Of a stretch of DNA of 64,000 nt, positions 1-11,100 are shown piece by piece. Numbering within the stretch: position 1 is the stretch's first letter; every line of letters starts with the position of its first letter. The stretch covers positions 50,176,594 through 50,240,593 of the forward strand of contig NC_059358.1 in the NCBI RefSeq assembly GCF_019703515.2. The letters run 5' to 3'. Source of the stretch: Myxocyprinus asiaticus (lineage: Eukaryota > Chordata > Actinopteri > Cypriniformes > Catostomidae). The notes beneath the pieces are model-generated. The model ran no database searches, was not told where the DNA came from, and saw only the letters and a program-made list of their open reading frames with translations. The translations under genes were made by a program, and so were the position numbers.

Positions 1-89
1 GTGTACAATTTAATTTAATTAAATATTACAGAGTAATAACTCTGTAATGGGGATACTGCAATATAAAATGTGAACAATGATTGTAATAC

Positions 90-266
90 AAGACCTTTGA
101 TTACAAACAACAGCAAACTCTCCACCAAGAAGGTCATCTTTCACCAGGTCATGTTGCTTGCTCGACTAAAGGAGGAGGAGCAGATTCTTGTGCAGGAGGT
201 CAAAAAAAACACTGGCAGTCTCTGAGGGAAGCTGAAGGAGCCCTGAGTGAACAGTGAGTGGCCTTA
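90..266 (+). pseudogene. Exon-like charged coding scrap, unknown gene
   Basis: A short open stretch encodes a lysine- and glutamate-rich helix (core LARLKEEEQILVQEVK). It needs one frameshift at an A8 run (about 202-209) to continue as HWQSLREAEGALSEQ. It is preceded by an AG at about 111 and followed by a GTGAGT at about 255-260 that looks like a splice donor. This could be a decayed host exon or the C-terminal helix of a transposase; some KDZ-type (Zisupton-like) transposases have similar charged helices as I remember them. The frameshift and small size keep the call weak. Confidence 0.3.
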
Positions 267-894
267 TCAAAATATATTAACCGTCTGAGGTCTGAGGGTG
301 TTTTGGACACTGGAGAAGTTTTGACATGCCTTGACATTTGTGCTTTTTTCAGTTGCTTAAAAACATATTAATGGCTAAAGTCTGATATCACTGTATACAG
401 CGCAAATGGGGCTACAATAATATGTGAGGAACATGTTTGTATTTTTGAGAAAATAACGTTTATGTGTGGTTTTTGAAAAAACAAAAATTGTAAGTCACTG
501 AAATAAGGCCATATAACACATACAACACATACTAAGACTTTTGAGGACTGGATCTTGTAGCCTAGAGTTTTTGCTATAAAATTGTGTGAAAACCATCCTG
601 ATCACTCATTCATACAAAACAATATAGTCATTTAACTTTTGTAAGACACTTTTAGTGTTAGAAAGGCCATATGCGAGGATATGCATATGATCATGAATAT
701 TGATGTGATTCACACCTGAGGAGACAAAGACCCCTCTCCTGAGAGAGAATGAATGTTTGTAGCTTTTTCACAAAATCAAGTTTAAATTAAAAGAAGTAAT
801 CTGACTATACATTTTCTTTACCTAAAGACTTTACTTTAGACCTACATTACCATTTAAAAATTTTAGATCAGTAAGATTTTTTAATGTTTTTAAA
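267..894. other. AT-rich non-coding stretch
   Basis: No credible coding frame. The segment around 640-760, with alternating ATGCATATG and CATGAATATT words, resembles interspersed repeat sequence seen in other cyprinids, but I cannot assign it to a family. Confidence 0.4.
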
Positions 895-1112
895 AGAAGT
901 CTCTTCTGCTCACCAAGGCTGCATTTATTTGATCCAAAATACAGCAAAAACAGTGATATTGTGAAATATTTTTACAATTTAAAATAACTTTTCTATTTGA
1001 ATATATTGTCAAATGCAATTTATTCTTGTGATCAAAGCTGAATTTTCAGCATCATTACTACAATCTTCAGTGTCACATGATCCTTCAGAAATCATTCTAA
1101 TATGCTGATTAT
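895..1112 (+). repeat. Cyprinid interspersed repeat
   Basis: From the CTGCTCACCAAGGCTGCATT word through TCAGCATCATTACT to GATCCTTCAGAAATCATT, this matches a very common cyprinid dispersed repeat that I recognise from many genes' non-coding regions. It is non-coding, and no target duplication is visible because its far end is lost. The class (non-autonomous DNA element) is from memory and not shown by this copy. Confidence 0.6.
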
Positions 1113-1463
1113 CTAATATGGGCATATTTACAGCACATTTTACACATTTACACCCGAACAGATATTTGCAAGCACAAGCTTCGTTGATGATAATGAGGCA
1201 GCATAAACACTAGTTAAAATATAATCTAAATATTCATATTATTTTTATATCATATTACATATATTTATATCATACATCATACAATTTAAATACCTGCTTT
1301 AGTCAAAACAACATTTAAATGTAACTAAAACTTGCCTATTAGGACATATTTCAAATTTCAGTACTCTGAATACTGGCTGGCAAGTCTGGAAATAGTCCAG
1401 CTAGTAAAATATGTACGTTTATATAAAATAGCATGTCAACTAATGTAAGTAAAACTAAATGAA
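1113..1463. other. Unassigned AT-rich DNA
   Basis: About 350 bp without a usable frame. The part next to 1464 may be decayed internal sequence of the piggyBac remnant, but no second TTAA-bounded terminus was found. Confidence 0.35.
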
Positions 1464-1619
1464 TTACTCATCCGAAATTGTATCCTCAGCTGGATCAAGT
1501 CGCTCTTAAAAATGCAAACATTCATCGTCAGAGTCCCGCTCTTCTTCTGAGGAAAATGTGAACTCTTCCTCACTATCCAGGACCATCTGTAGAGCTTCCT
1601 CACCTGTGTAGAGTGCCAT
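1464..1619 (-). pseudogene. piggyBac (Looper-type) transposase N-terminus, truncated
   Basis: On the minus strand an ATG at 1617-1619 opens a frame with the motif GEEALQMVLDSEEE followed by an acidic serine-rich run. That is the usual start of fish piggyBac transposases. The frame hits TAA after DDECLHF, continues in register as ERLDPAEDTISDE, then stops again at 1464-1466. Only about 50 codons remain out of the roughly 500-600 usual for the family, and no DDD catalytic core is present. The element's own terminus lies upstream at 2190-2205. This is a dead 5' remnant. Confidence 0.65.
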
Positions 1620-2205
1620 CTTCCAAACGCGCAGGAAAGTGAATGAATCTGATGATGAATTTGATGTTTTTTAAGGCATTGTCGGGGGCGTTTACCGTTT
1701 GCATTGATCGCCTCAGCACATTACCGTATGAATAGCGCACTCTGCTGGTGGGTGTGATCACATTAGGGATAATGAGCTGAGCCCATAGAAACTGTACATC
1801 GCTTTGTTTCATACAGATTACATTGCAGGAGAATATTTGTTTTAAATTTGAATTGTTTTATTTAAAAGTAGACATTTTAAGCTTTCTTTAGACATATGTT
1901 TCATGTTTGTGTGATAAATATTCGCTGAGTTTCAGTTCATTTTTGTGACGTGTTTCAGAAAGATGCTCGCGGAGACAGAGACGGCTGAAAGCGCACCCTG
2001 TTTATTTTCTTTATTTTACAAAAGCACAAGGTTTTGTTGTTATTGTGAGTGTTCACAAATAAAGGTAGACCCTTTATGGTTTCTAATGATGTCTTACACT
2101 TATCTGTATGGCCAAAAATGACGGAGTATTTTAAGTTGTTTCCGCTGTTATGCGGAAAAAATTTAGCAGGACACGCCGGAGCGTTCTTCAACCCCAGAGG
2201 GTTAA
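1464..2205 (-). mobile_element. piggyBac/Looper-like element remnant
   Basis: The right border is CCCAGAGG-GTTAA at 2194-2205. Read on the minus strand this gives TTAA followed by CCCTCTGG, the terminal pattern of Looper-type piggyBac elements with their TTAA target. The body at 1800-2190 is non-coding 5' sequence leading to the transposase start at 1619. The opposite terminus was not found, so the element is truncated. Confidence 0.65.
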
Positions 2206-2580
2206 CCAGTGTATTTATGGATTTAAACCACTTATTTTGTTCATTGTTTTCTTTTATTATTCTGATTATTTTCTGTATATAGGTAGTAACCTTGAGCTAT
2301 GTGAAGACATCTCCAATGGGCTTCTGTGTGTCCTAAAGAGAAAACTGGAGGACCTTCATTCTCAGCTATTGCAATCCTGGATGTTATACAAACAAGTGTT
2401 TTGGGCCAGGCAACTGACTATATCATGTCTGATGATGTCGCTGATGAAGAAAATGAGGCCATACATTATAGCTCTGATGATACAAACAGTGGTGAGAACC
2501 AGACCTAAGTATAGCAGAGATGTTAAAACCTGCTCCTGGAGGGACACTGTCCTGTGTAGTTGTCCTAACCCCGCTGCATT
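2206..2580 (+). other. Unassigned segment with exon-like frames and repeat scrap
   Basis: After a TATATAG acceptor-like site (about 2277-2283), one frame reads ELCEDISNGLLCVLKRKLED. A second, overlapping frame to 2508 reads an acidic serine-rich tail (SDDVADEENEAIHYSSDD). The two frames would need a shift to join. From about 2530 the CTGCTCCTGGAGGGACACTG word resembles a common cyprinid repeat. I do not recognise the protein. Confidence 0.25.
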
Positions 2581-2600
2581 TAAAAAAAAAAAAAAAAAAA
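2581..2600 (+). repeat. Poly-A run (about 20 A)
   Basis: A homopolymer of adenines directly after the repeat scrap. It may be a retroposon tail, but no target duplication was found. Confidence 0.7.
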
Positions 2601-2845
2601 ATTCAAGTAATGCCATATTTCTACTAAAAACTGTTGAAATTAAAACATCTTTTGGTGTCTACAATAATACAATACATTAAGTCAGTATATACTGATTGTA
2701 TGTAGAAATTCTGTTATTGAAATAAAAGTGAAGTTTTCCTCTTTTTTCAAGTTGTTGTGCAGAGACTCGTGGGAGTCACAGGATGACCTCTGATCGAAAA
2801 TCAAAGCTACACATATCGGCACACACACAACAATCTTCCCATTTA

Positions 2846-2848
<3 letters not shown>

Positions 2849-2880
<32 letters not shown>
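2849..2880 (+). repeat. (CA)n microsatellite
   Basis: A perfect run of alternating A and C within a wider AC-rich context from 2821. It borders the interspersed repeat that follows. Confidence 0.95.
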
Positions 2881-2883
<3 letters not shown>

Positions 2884-2929
2884 GGTGCGGCTATAGTCAT
2901 AATGATTTTTATACTTTATGAACTATAAA

Positions 2930-3180
2930 TTCTATCCCCTAACCCTACACCTACCCCTAAACCTAACCCTCACCAAAACACTTTCTGCATTTTTACATTT
3001 CCAAAAAAAAAAAAAACATTGTTTAGTATGTTTTTTAAGAGATTTTAATTATGGGGACAATAGAAATGTCTTCATAAACCACATTTATAGCATAATACCC
3101 TTGTAATTACCAGTTTGATACCTACAAATTGTCCTCGTAAACCACCCAACCCGCCCATACATATACGCACACACACACAG
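2930..3180 (+). repeat. Teleost interspersed repeat (CCCTAACCCTA type)
   Basis: Contains the words CCCTAACCCTACACCTACCC and ATGGGGACAATAGAAATGTC and ends near CA-rich sequence. I recognise this non-coding repeat from many teleost genomes, where it is associated with CA microsatellites at its end. The CCCTAA words resemble telomere repeats, but they are too few and too irregular to be an interstitial telomere. Confidence 0.55.
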
Positions 3181-3591
3181 AACCACCCATTTAAAATGGA
3201 GAATTTGTTTTTTACTTTTTATTTACTGTCATAATGCAATAAACACACTGTTGGGGCTAAAATATGAGTCGTTTTCATCATTGCAAGGTTGCATGTAAGG
3301 ACTCGATTTCATTGTTCCAAGCTTATAACAAGTGACTTGTTTTCAACATGTTAAGAAAAATAGACTTCCAAGGAAATGTATTTGTAATGTATTAAAAATG
3401 CATGCAGAAGACCAAGAACACATTTTACATTGTACTAAATCAGTGCCTTCTTTCTAGAGATAAGTGCAAAGCTTGGTGATTTCAAGATCCTTGTTGATAC
3501 TGACTGTTCAAATGCAACTGAACTCATAAATTTAACTAAAGATGATCACTACTCCACATCAAAACACTTCGGATTTGTTCGTCAGGATTTG
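3181..3591. other. Unassigned DNA with one exon-like frame
   Basis: From a CTTTCTAG acceptor-like site near 3456, one frame stays open about 50 codons (core DFKILVDTDCSNATELINLT) and stops just inside the L2 boundary. No product recognised. The sequence after the L2 at 5100 may be its continuation. Confidence 0.25.
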
Positions 3592-4950
3592 CTGTTATAC
3601 TAGTCCTTAAAGGACCCAACTTAGATCCATCTGCAACTATAGTCCTATTTCTAACCTGCCTTTTATATCTAAACTTCTGGAAAAAGTTGTAGCCTCCCAG
3701 TTATAATCATATTTTGCAGCTAATAATCTCTATGACCCTTTCCAATCTGGTTTTCACCTATTCCACAGCACTGAAACTGCTCTCTTGGAGGTTATTAAAG
3801 ATCTCCTCCTCTGTGCTGACTCTGGAGTTCTCAGTATTCTGATCTTGCTTGACCTGAGCTCTGCTTTTGACACTGTATGCCACAAAACACTCCTTTCCCG
3901 ACATTAAGGTATTGGTATTACTGGCACTGCTCTATCCTGGTTTTCTTCCTACCTCACTAACAGACAATATTTCATCTCGATTAAGAAAAACAGATCCCCT
4001 ACTGCTCCTCTCACTCAGGGTATCCCCAAGGGTTCTGTACTGGGTCTACTACTGTTCATAATTTATGTTCTCCCACTAGGTCAGATCAACCGTCGTCATG
4101 GTCTCAGTTATCACTGCAATGCTGATGACACCCAGATTTATACATCAGCACGTTTTGATGAAACACATGCTATCAGCTCATTAACTGCCTGTATCAATGA
4201 TGTAAAAATTTGGTTAAAGAGTAATTTCCTCAAATTCAATGCTGACAAAACTGAGATCATGATTTCTGGGCCACAAACACTTATAAGAAATCTGATGGAA
4301 ATCTGACCAAACCCTCTAAAACCATTAAGAATCTGGGAATCACTTTCGATCCATCTCTTACCTTTGAAGCCCACATCAGAACCATCACTAAAAATGCTTT
4401 CTTCTATCTACGTCACATTGCACGACTTCGCCCCATTCTCAATTTGAAGGATGCAGAATCACTAGTTCATGCTTTCATAACATCACATCTCAACTACTGT
4501 AACTGCCTCTTTACTGGCCTACCAGCTAAAACTATTGTCCAATTACAATACAACCAAAACTCTGCAGCTAGAGTTCTCACTAACACCAAGCGTTCTGCAC
4601 ACATTACTCCCATCTTGTTTAGTCTTTGCTGGCTGCCTGTCTCATGCTGTATTAAGTTTAAAATTCTTCTCCTGACATACAAAGCTCTCAATGATCTGGC
4701 ACCTCGTTATATATGTGATCTGCTGCATCCATACACACCAGCATGCACTCTTCGTTATTCTGATTCCAAATTGTTGTCTATCCCCAGATTTCGTCTATCC
4801 ACTTTTCGTGGGAGATCCTTCTGTGTAATTGCACCTAAACTGTGGAACTCTCTACCTCAGAGCCTCCGTGACAACTCCTCTATTTCTATCTTTAAATCTC
4901 AGCTTAAAACACATATTTTCTCAGCACATTATCTATCTATTACCAATTAA
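3592..4950 (+). pseudogene. L2-clade LINE ORF2: reverse transcriptase and C-terminal domain
   Basis: Conceptual translation shows successive reverse transcriptase blocks of the L2 clade: PISNLPFISKLLEKVV, a HSTETALLEVIKDLL block, the first catalytic Asp in LLDLSSAFDT, GIPKGSVLGLLLF, and the ADDTQIY box. In the last the usual YADD has become NADD. An open frame of 168 codons from 4444 then carries the conserved C-terminal region (NSAARVLTNTKRSAHITPIL and KILLLTYKALNDLAP). Internal stops and at least one frameshift (near 4290) make it inactive. The endonuclease half is missing, so this is a typical 5'-truncated copy. Confidence 0.9.
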
Positions 4951-5098
4951 TGTTTTCTTTCCCCCTTTGTAATTGATATAGTAACTTCTGTTGAAATGTA
5001 TATTAATGTACTTTATCCTGTTAAATGTATATGGAGTGTAAAGCGTCCTTGAGCTTGTGGTAAGGCGCTATATAAATACAACTTATTATTATTATTAT
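3592..5098 (+). mobile_element. L2 LINE, 5'-truncated
   Basis: A 5'-truncated plus-strand LINE ending in the L2-style 3' tail AAGGCGCTATATAAATACAA followed by a (TTA)n run at about 5085-5098. Short tandem repeats at the 3' end instead of poly-A are normal for this clade. It appears to be inserted in a segment that is exon-like on the left side. Confidence 0.88.
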
Positions 5099-5359
5099 AC
5101 AGTCTGAGAATGTTGTCTTGGAGGCAAGTTTTCCAACTTAGTGTTCAGAGATTCCTGCAGATCTACTAATTAATGTTAACAAGTCGACCAATCCAGAACT
5201 GAGGCACTCGATTGTCCTGCATGCTCATGTCTGCATCACATGTGAGGAATTAGGCTAACTTCAGGGCTTCAACACTTGGAAATTGAAATGCATTCCAATT
5301 TACCTTAAGCCTGTCGACACATAGACTGGTGAGACATGTGGATTACACCCATAGACTGT
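5099..5359. other. Unassigned DNA between L2 and the hAT host repeat
   Basis: No gene seen. The last 20 bases (ACCCATAGACTGTATATAAA) belong to a teleost repeat that continues beyond the hAT element at 6261. Confidence 0.4.
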
Positions 5360-5367
5360 ATATAAAG

Positions 5368-6252
5368 CAGTGTTGCCAACTACTTTCAATGAAAGTAGCT
5401 AATGCCTGCTCAAAAAGTTGCTAAAAGTCGCTAGATGACGTCATGCATTAATTAGCATATACATGACGTCATTGCGTCATATTTGCATTCTGCCTTGTGG
5501 CAGCCCTTTACATCTGTTTGCTTCTCTCCTACTCTCTGTGCTCACATACTGTATTTTAATACAGCCGAATTCCCAATAAAGCTGTTCTCATGTACATATT
5601 TGTTCTGTTTCTGTTGTCAGACAATGGAACGAGTATGAAATAGTGACTGAAATGCCGCCCATTAAGAATACATGTTAACCAGTAGTCACTTCCAAGCAAT
5701 TTCCAAGCGCTGCTCTGCACTGCTAAAATCCTGATTTTATAGCATAAGTTAAAGACAATGGCTGTGCTGTGATTTCGGCTATATTTATATGTAAAATGAT
5801 CACTCAGAGAGATAGTTAGAAGCGACAGAATGTCTTATTTTTTGTCTCACACATTGCACAGCCTCCGTCTGGGTAACAGTGAGTGATAAGCAAGAAAAAT
5901 AATGGTCAAATTAAATTGTTTAAATTAAAAAAGGAGCAAACAGTATAGATTAGTGATTGGTCCTTGGCAACTCTGTTTGCACATGCACAGTCTATGTCAG
6001 CTACCGTGCAGGTCAACTGAATTTGCTGCTCCTCTACTAAATAGAGTAGATACAGAGAGAGGTGTACTTGCAGAGGGAAAGCAAGACCTTGCGCTCGCGT
6101 GGCAGTACTGGCAACTCTTCTACGGAAAGTAGCTAAGGTTTGTCCACAAAGTCGCTAGATTTGTCGCTACGTGCTTTTTAGAATATAAAGTCGCTAAAGG
6201 GGTCTGAAAAGTCGCTAAATCTAGCGACAAAGTCACTAAGTTGGCAACACTG
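5368..6252. mobile_element. Non-autonomous hAT element (885 bp)
   Basis: Both ends carry the inverted terminal sequence CAGTGTTGCCAACT; the right end reads AGTTGGCAACACTG. Perfect 8-bp target duplications ATATAAAG flank it at 5360-5367 and 6253-6260. An 8-bp duplication and CAGTG termini are standard for hAT. The subterminal regions are full of short AGTCGCTA/TAGCGAC words in both orientations, likely transposase-binding repeats. There is no transposase frame, so it would need help in trans. The host site is an older repeat whose halves lie at about 5345-5367 and 6261-6400. Confidence 0.93.
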
Positions 6253-6260
6253 ATATAAAG

Positions 6261-6664
6261 ATGGACAACACATCTCCACTTCCTCCCACTGTACAAAAAT
6301 GTAGCCAAAATATCCCGGAAATGTGCGCTGCCATCTTGCGCTGATGACGTCATTTGGAGTCTGTGCAGTAGTTATCGTGGGGTGGAGCCGCGGTATCTTT
6401 AGAAAGAGTATAATTCAGATTTTTACCATATTATTTTCTAAAATAAAAAAATAATTAGTAATTGCTAGCTACCGATCATCCTCTTTTTTCCACATAGCTA
6501 ACGTTAGACTGCTTGTTGTCCTAGCTAGCTGGCTAATAACATTAATTTACTGATTAGCTTACAAAGCAAAAATTTTACTTACCGAAAAACTGCAATGATC
6601 CCTCAGATCCCTTAGGTCGGTTAGTACAGTTTACTGCAGAACAACTCATTTTGTCGGTTTGAAA
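6261..6664. repeat. Host repeat of the hAT, then unassigned DNA
   Basis: The segment starting ATGGACAACACATCTCC continues the ATAGACTGTATATAAAG repeat split by the hAT. A related copy in the opposite orientation lies at about 11,385-11,520. From 6,420 the sequence is unassigned and has no gene. Confidence 0.5.
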
Positions 6665-6704
6665 TGTCCTGGTTACTTTCATACACTCCGTTCCCTGATG
6701 GAGG

Positions 6705-6866
6705 GAACGAGATGTTGTGTCGATGTAGTGACACTAGGGGTCGCCCTTGGGAGCACCAAACACCTCTAATCTTTGAGAAAAGGCCAATAGGAATTGGTGA
6801 GTGGAATTTGCATGCCACTCACCCGGACATACGGGTATAAAAGGAGCTGGCTCACAACCACTCATT
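6705..6866 (+). repeat. DIRS terminal inverted repeat, left arm
   Basis: The segment containing GTCGATGTAGTGACACTAGG and TTTGAGAAAAGGCC is repeated in inverted orientation at about 10,932-11,100 with minor substitutions. On the minus strand this is the 3' terminal repeat. Confidence 0.85.
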
Positions 6867-6952
6867 CAGGTTTTGTGCTGAGGAGCTGAGACAGGGTCCC
6901 GGGCATTTCAGCAGGCAGATCAGTGTTGCGGTGGGAGGGACACAACGTCTCA

Positions 6953-7045
6953 TTCCCTCCATCAGGGAACGGAGGTTACAAATGTAACCAGGATGTTCGC
7001 TGTCTGTCACTCACTCGACGTTGTGTCGATGTAGTGACACTAGGG
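6953..7045 (+). repeat. DIRS internal complementary region
   Basis: The block joins TCCCTCCATCAGGGAACGGA, complementary to the outer left end at about 6,688-6,710, to TCACTCACTCGACGTTG, which matches the complement of the outer right end. This junction is the usual DIRS template that lets the terminal repeats be completed during circle formation. Confidence 0.8.
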
Positions 7046-7721
7046 GTCCCTATACGAAACGCCACAACTAGCTGAACTGTGTTACATGGACTGGTGGTGC
7101 GAGACGGGCAAACCATTGTGTGCCTCGTAGCCAGCGCACCTGGCCGTCACGTAACCTCCCCCAACGCTCCTACGAGCATCGTACGGTCCCCCGCACCTCG
7201 GGGACAAGTCGACTGCCCAAAATGGGGACTAGCCACCCCAGCCGTGGGGGCCATAAGTGTCCGCATGGGAGGGGTGTCCTTTCCCAAAGGGAAGACACCA
7301 CGGAGATCACACCCTGCCCGGAGTGGAGGCAATTGTGTGGAAAGTGTTGCATGTGGAAAAGTCCCCATGGTAGGTCCTACCCAGAGGGAATGGAGCTCTA
7401 CAAACACAGCGACCGGTGGCAGAGGGGGACTCTGCCCAAGAAAGATGCGGGTTTACCAACAGGGAAACCATCTTGCAGAAGATACATCACACGGGGTTAC
7501 ATACAGGCAACCGGAGAATGTGGAGCACCTGCCCCAGGGCCTATTAGCACACGTACTGCGAATTTCTCCACAAACTCGCCTGCCACAGGGCTAAGGAGGA
7601 AGGACATCCAGGGTCCACGACCTCATGAACATGGCTGGGGGGTAAAAAGCGCACGTCTCCCCCTCCAGGAGAGGAAAGGTGCTGTACGCAAGTGGTACAC
7701 CCGGCCAGTTGTCCCGCAAAC

Positions 7722-8928
7722 TTACCTGTTCGTACCTGACAACACACGAGACGAAACCGGCTCAACCCGGAGATTGTAGAACCTCGCGAAGGTATTGGGT
7801 GTTGCCCAGCCCGCTGCTCTACAGATGTCTGCTAAAGAGGCTCCATTGGTCAGGGCCAGGGAGGCCGCCACACTCCTGGTAGAGTGTGCTCATAGCCCCA
7901 AGGGGGGTGGCACGCCCTGGACGTGATATGCCAAAGTGATGGCATCAATGTCCCAGTGGGCAACCCTCTGTTTGGAGACAGCGCTCCGTTTCCACTGTCC
8001 TCCAAAGCAGACAAAGAGTTGCTCAGAGCATCTAAAGCTCTGCGTGCGATCCAAATAGATGCGCAAAGCATGCACCGGACACAGCAATGACAAGGCTGGG
8101 TCTGCCTCCTCCTGGGGCAGCACTTGCAGGTTCACCACCTGATCCCGAAAGGGGTCATGGGAACCTTGGGCACATAACCCGGACGGGGTCTCAGTACCAC
8201 GTAAGAATATTTCGGACTGAACTCCAGGCATTGCTGACAGAGAACGCCTGCTGGTCCCCTACCCTCTTGATGGATATGAGCACAGTCAGGAGGGCAGTTT
8301 TCAAAGAGACTGCCTTTAGCTCAACTGACTCCAGGGGCTCAAACGGGGCTCCCCACAGGACCACGGAGAGATCCCATGAGGGAATGAGGCACGGTCTGGG
8401 AAGATTCAGTCTCCTCGCGCCTCTAAGGAACCTGATGATCAGGCCGTGCTTCCCAAGAGACCTACCGACAACTGCATCATGGTGCGCTGTAATAGCAGCC
8501 ACGTACACCTTCAAGATGGACGGGGACAGCTGCCCCTCCAGCCTCTCCTGTAAGAAGGAAAGCACCGACCCGACTGCGCATCTCTGGGGGTCTTCCCATC
8601 GGGAAGAACACCACTTAGTGAACAGACGCCACTTCAAGGCATACAGGCACCTCATAGAGGGAGCCCTAGCCTGAGTGATCGTGTCTACCACCATGGGCGG
8701 TAGGCCACTTAGGTCTTCCACGTCCTGTCCAAGGGCCAGACATGGAGATTCCAGAGGTCTGGTCGCAGGTGCCAGATGGTGCCCTGTCCCTGAGAGAGGA
8801 GATCCCTCCTCAGGGGAATTCACCAGGGAGGGACTGTCGTGAGGAATGTGAGGTCTGAGAACCAAGTCTGGGTGTACCAGTAGGGTGCTACTAGGATGAG
8901 CTGCTCCTCGTCCTCCCTGACCTTGCAC
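7722..8928 (-). pseudogene. DIRS1-like tyrosine recombinase (broken)
   Basis: Minus-strand frames from 8928 give the recombinase N-terminal part (ALKWRLFTKWCSSRWEDP, SPSILKVYVAAITAHHDAV) and the core helix ISIKRVGDQQAFSVS with the first catalytic Arg. A frame covering 8231-7890 carries LLCPVHALRIYLDRTQSFR and FVCFGGQWK. The catalytic HSTR box follows a TGA at 7890-7892, most likely an old CGA arginine codon. The tyrosine is in FARFYNLRVEPV, and the frame ends at TAA 7722-7724. Two frameshifts near 8,160-8,240 and that stop make it inactive. All four catalytic residue types can still be seen. Confidence 0.88.
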
Positions 8929-9438
8929 AGGGTCTGTGCAAGTAGGCTCACTGGGGGGAACGCATACTTGTGCAGACCCCAGGGCCAGCTGTGTGCCAGC
9001 ATATCTGTGCTGAGGGGAGCCTCAGTCAGGGTGTACCAGTGCGGGCAGTGGGAGGATCCCCGTGAAGCAAACAGTTTTACCTGTGTTTGATTGAATCAAC
9101 TCCAAATCAGCTGGACCACTGGGGGTGGAGTCTCCACTCTCCCCACTGTCTCACGTGAGTGGCTGCTGACTCCAGAGGAGGAGACGGCGGGCGAGTTGCA
9201 ACATGTGACGTGAGCGCAAGCCGCCTTGGCGGTTGATGTACGCTACCGTCGCCATGTTGTCCGTCCGGACCAACAGGTGCTTGCCCTGGATCAATGGCCA
9301 AAGCCTCTGCAGGGCAAGCAACACTGCCACACAACTCGAGGCAGTTGATATGCCAATGCGGCATCTGTCATAACCACAACGTGCCTGGACACTTGCACTA
9401 AGGGGACCCCTGCCCACAGAAATGCAAGGTCCGTCCAA
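8929..9438 (-). pseudogene. DIRS RNase H and connecting region
   Basis: The minus-strand frame 9438-9151 contains the RNase H block GKHLLVRTDNMATVAYINRQ and then the arginine-rich LRSRHMLQLARRLLLWSQQ. An overlapping frame gives HWHINCLELCGSV. From 9,107 to 8,820 the conserved linker to the recombinase continues (LHKYAFPPVSLLAQTLCKV). The reverse transcriptase that should precede RNase H is absent. In typical DIRS elements RT and RNase H form one polyprotein overlapping the recombinase frame. Confidence 0.82.
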
Positions 9439-9521
9439 GGGCTGAACAAGCGGCGGCAGATGTGTGCCACGGCACTATGCCCATCTCGGGACTTGAGTCT
9501 GAAGCCAGTGCTGAAGCGGTC

Positions 9522-10729
9522 TCATATGAACCCGAGCTGCGTGACCACTGGCGAGGACACCATATGCCCCTGGCAACAAGCAGATGAGGTGCGGGATCTT
9601 GATCCGCGCCGGGTCAGCATATGCTTGCTGCCCTCTGTCGGATTTTTAACAGCCGAGGAATGCAGCGCAAAGTCCTCGATGGTGTCGCCAGATAGGCCAA
9701 CCTGGGAGACAGGGGCATCAAGGAACCGTACCTTGTCAGCCTCCCTCATCTCGATCAAGTTGAGCCATAGGTGGCACTCCTGGACCACCAGGGTGGACAT
9801 CGCCTGCCCGAGAGTCCGTGCCGTGACCTTCGTTGCCCAGAGGGCGAGATCGGTCGCCGAGCGCAGCTTCTGCATCAATCCCGGGTCAGAACTACCCTTG
9901 TGCAGTTCTCTCAACGCCTTGGCTTGGTGCACCTGCAGGAGAGCCATGGCGTGCAGGGCAGTGGTGGCCTTTCCAGCGGCACTGTAAGCCTTAGTCGCCA
10001 GTGACGACATAAACCTACAGGCCCTATAGCACCGCAACTGCCTTATTCACCTGGGGAATCGCTGAGTACCCCATGGCAGCCCCATCATCGAGGGTAGTGA
10101 GAGTGGAGGAGCTCAGAGATCGGGTCCGGGCAGTGAAAGGTGCCTTCCATGACCTTGTGAGCTCCTCATGCACCTCTGGGAAGAAAGGGACCAGGGCGGG
10201 GCGCACCTTCGGGTGCAGTCGCCCAGTCGAGTCCTCGGCGTCAGACTGGACCAGCCCGCTCTCTGATGCTGTGATCGACAGCTCATACTCTTTGCGAGCC
10301 CCAAATGAGACCGCAAACTCACCCTGAGACGAGCCGGCGGTTTCATCCAAGAACTCGACCGCTGCGAACGAGCATGCTGGGGAATGGGAGGTCCGTGGGG
10401 TTATCCGGCAGAGCGGCTCCCATTGGGGTCCCCAAATCGCCCCCAGTGCTAACCGACGTGTCCTCATACCCGTAGGTAGAAGGACCAAGGTGGGGAGCTG
10501 CTGGGGTGGCTTTCCCTCTGACGAAGGAATGCCGTGACCGCAACGTTGCCATGGTCATGTTCTCGCAGTGAGAACATGACCCGTGCATGAACACTGCCTC
10601 CGTGTGGGCAGCGCCCAAGCACGTGAGACAGTGATTGTGGCCGTCGGAAGTGGAGAGGTAACGACCACAACCAGGAATTAAACACAGACAGAAAGACATC
10701 TTTAAAAAGACGCTCTCCATCAGTGCCAC
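9522..10729 (-). pseudogene. DIRS gag-like protein (broken)
   Basis: The frame from ATG 10729 carries a cysteine/histidine cluster (HNHCLTCLGAAHTEAVF, then CSHCENM), typical of the N-terminus of DIRS1 gag. After frameshifts, the 10,037-9,522 frame shows the conserved gag body AYSAAGKATTALHAMALLQV and DLALWATKVTARTLGQAMS. Three overlapping frames are needed to read it, so at least two indels have occurred. It probably formed the nucleocapsid-like structural protein of the element. Confidence 0.82.
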
Positions 10730-10931
10730 TCTTTTGTTAGAAAATATACTCTTTTATTGCAAGAATATATAATCTTTTAGACTGTTGAAACACCCAGGTG
10801 CGTTCTCTGCACTCAACTGGTGCACGAGGGGGAGAAACCGCTGTAATGCGCCGTAAATCCAACAGCTTTCTTAGAGGTGAATGGAACGGGAGAGGGATTC
10901 AGCTCGCTGAACACAACCGCTCGGCTCCAAA

Positions 10932-11100
10932 GAAAAAATCTGAATGAGTGGTTGCGAGCCAGCTCTTTTTACACGTATGTCCGGGGGAGTGGCATGCAAA
11001 TTCCATTCGCCAATTCCCATTGGCCTTTTCTCAAAGATCAGAGGTGTTTGGGGCTCCCAAGGGCGACCCCTAGTGTCACTACATCGACACAACATCGAGT
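10932..11100 (-). repeat. DIRS terminal inverted repeat, right arm
   Basis: Inverted counterpart of 6,705-6,866, containing CCTAGTGTCACTACATCGAC. In transcription orientation this is the 5' end, and it precedes the gag start at 10,729. Confidence 0.85.

Noticed and set aside
2930..2990. Interstitial telomere (CCCTAA words)
   Set aside because: Repeats are few and irregular (CCCTACACC, CCCCTAAACC) and belong to a known dispersed repeat.
7079..8674. Plus-strand frames of up to 219 codons within the DIRS element
   Set aside because: They are antisense to, or lie in the non-coding 3' region of, a clearly minus-strand element.
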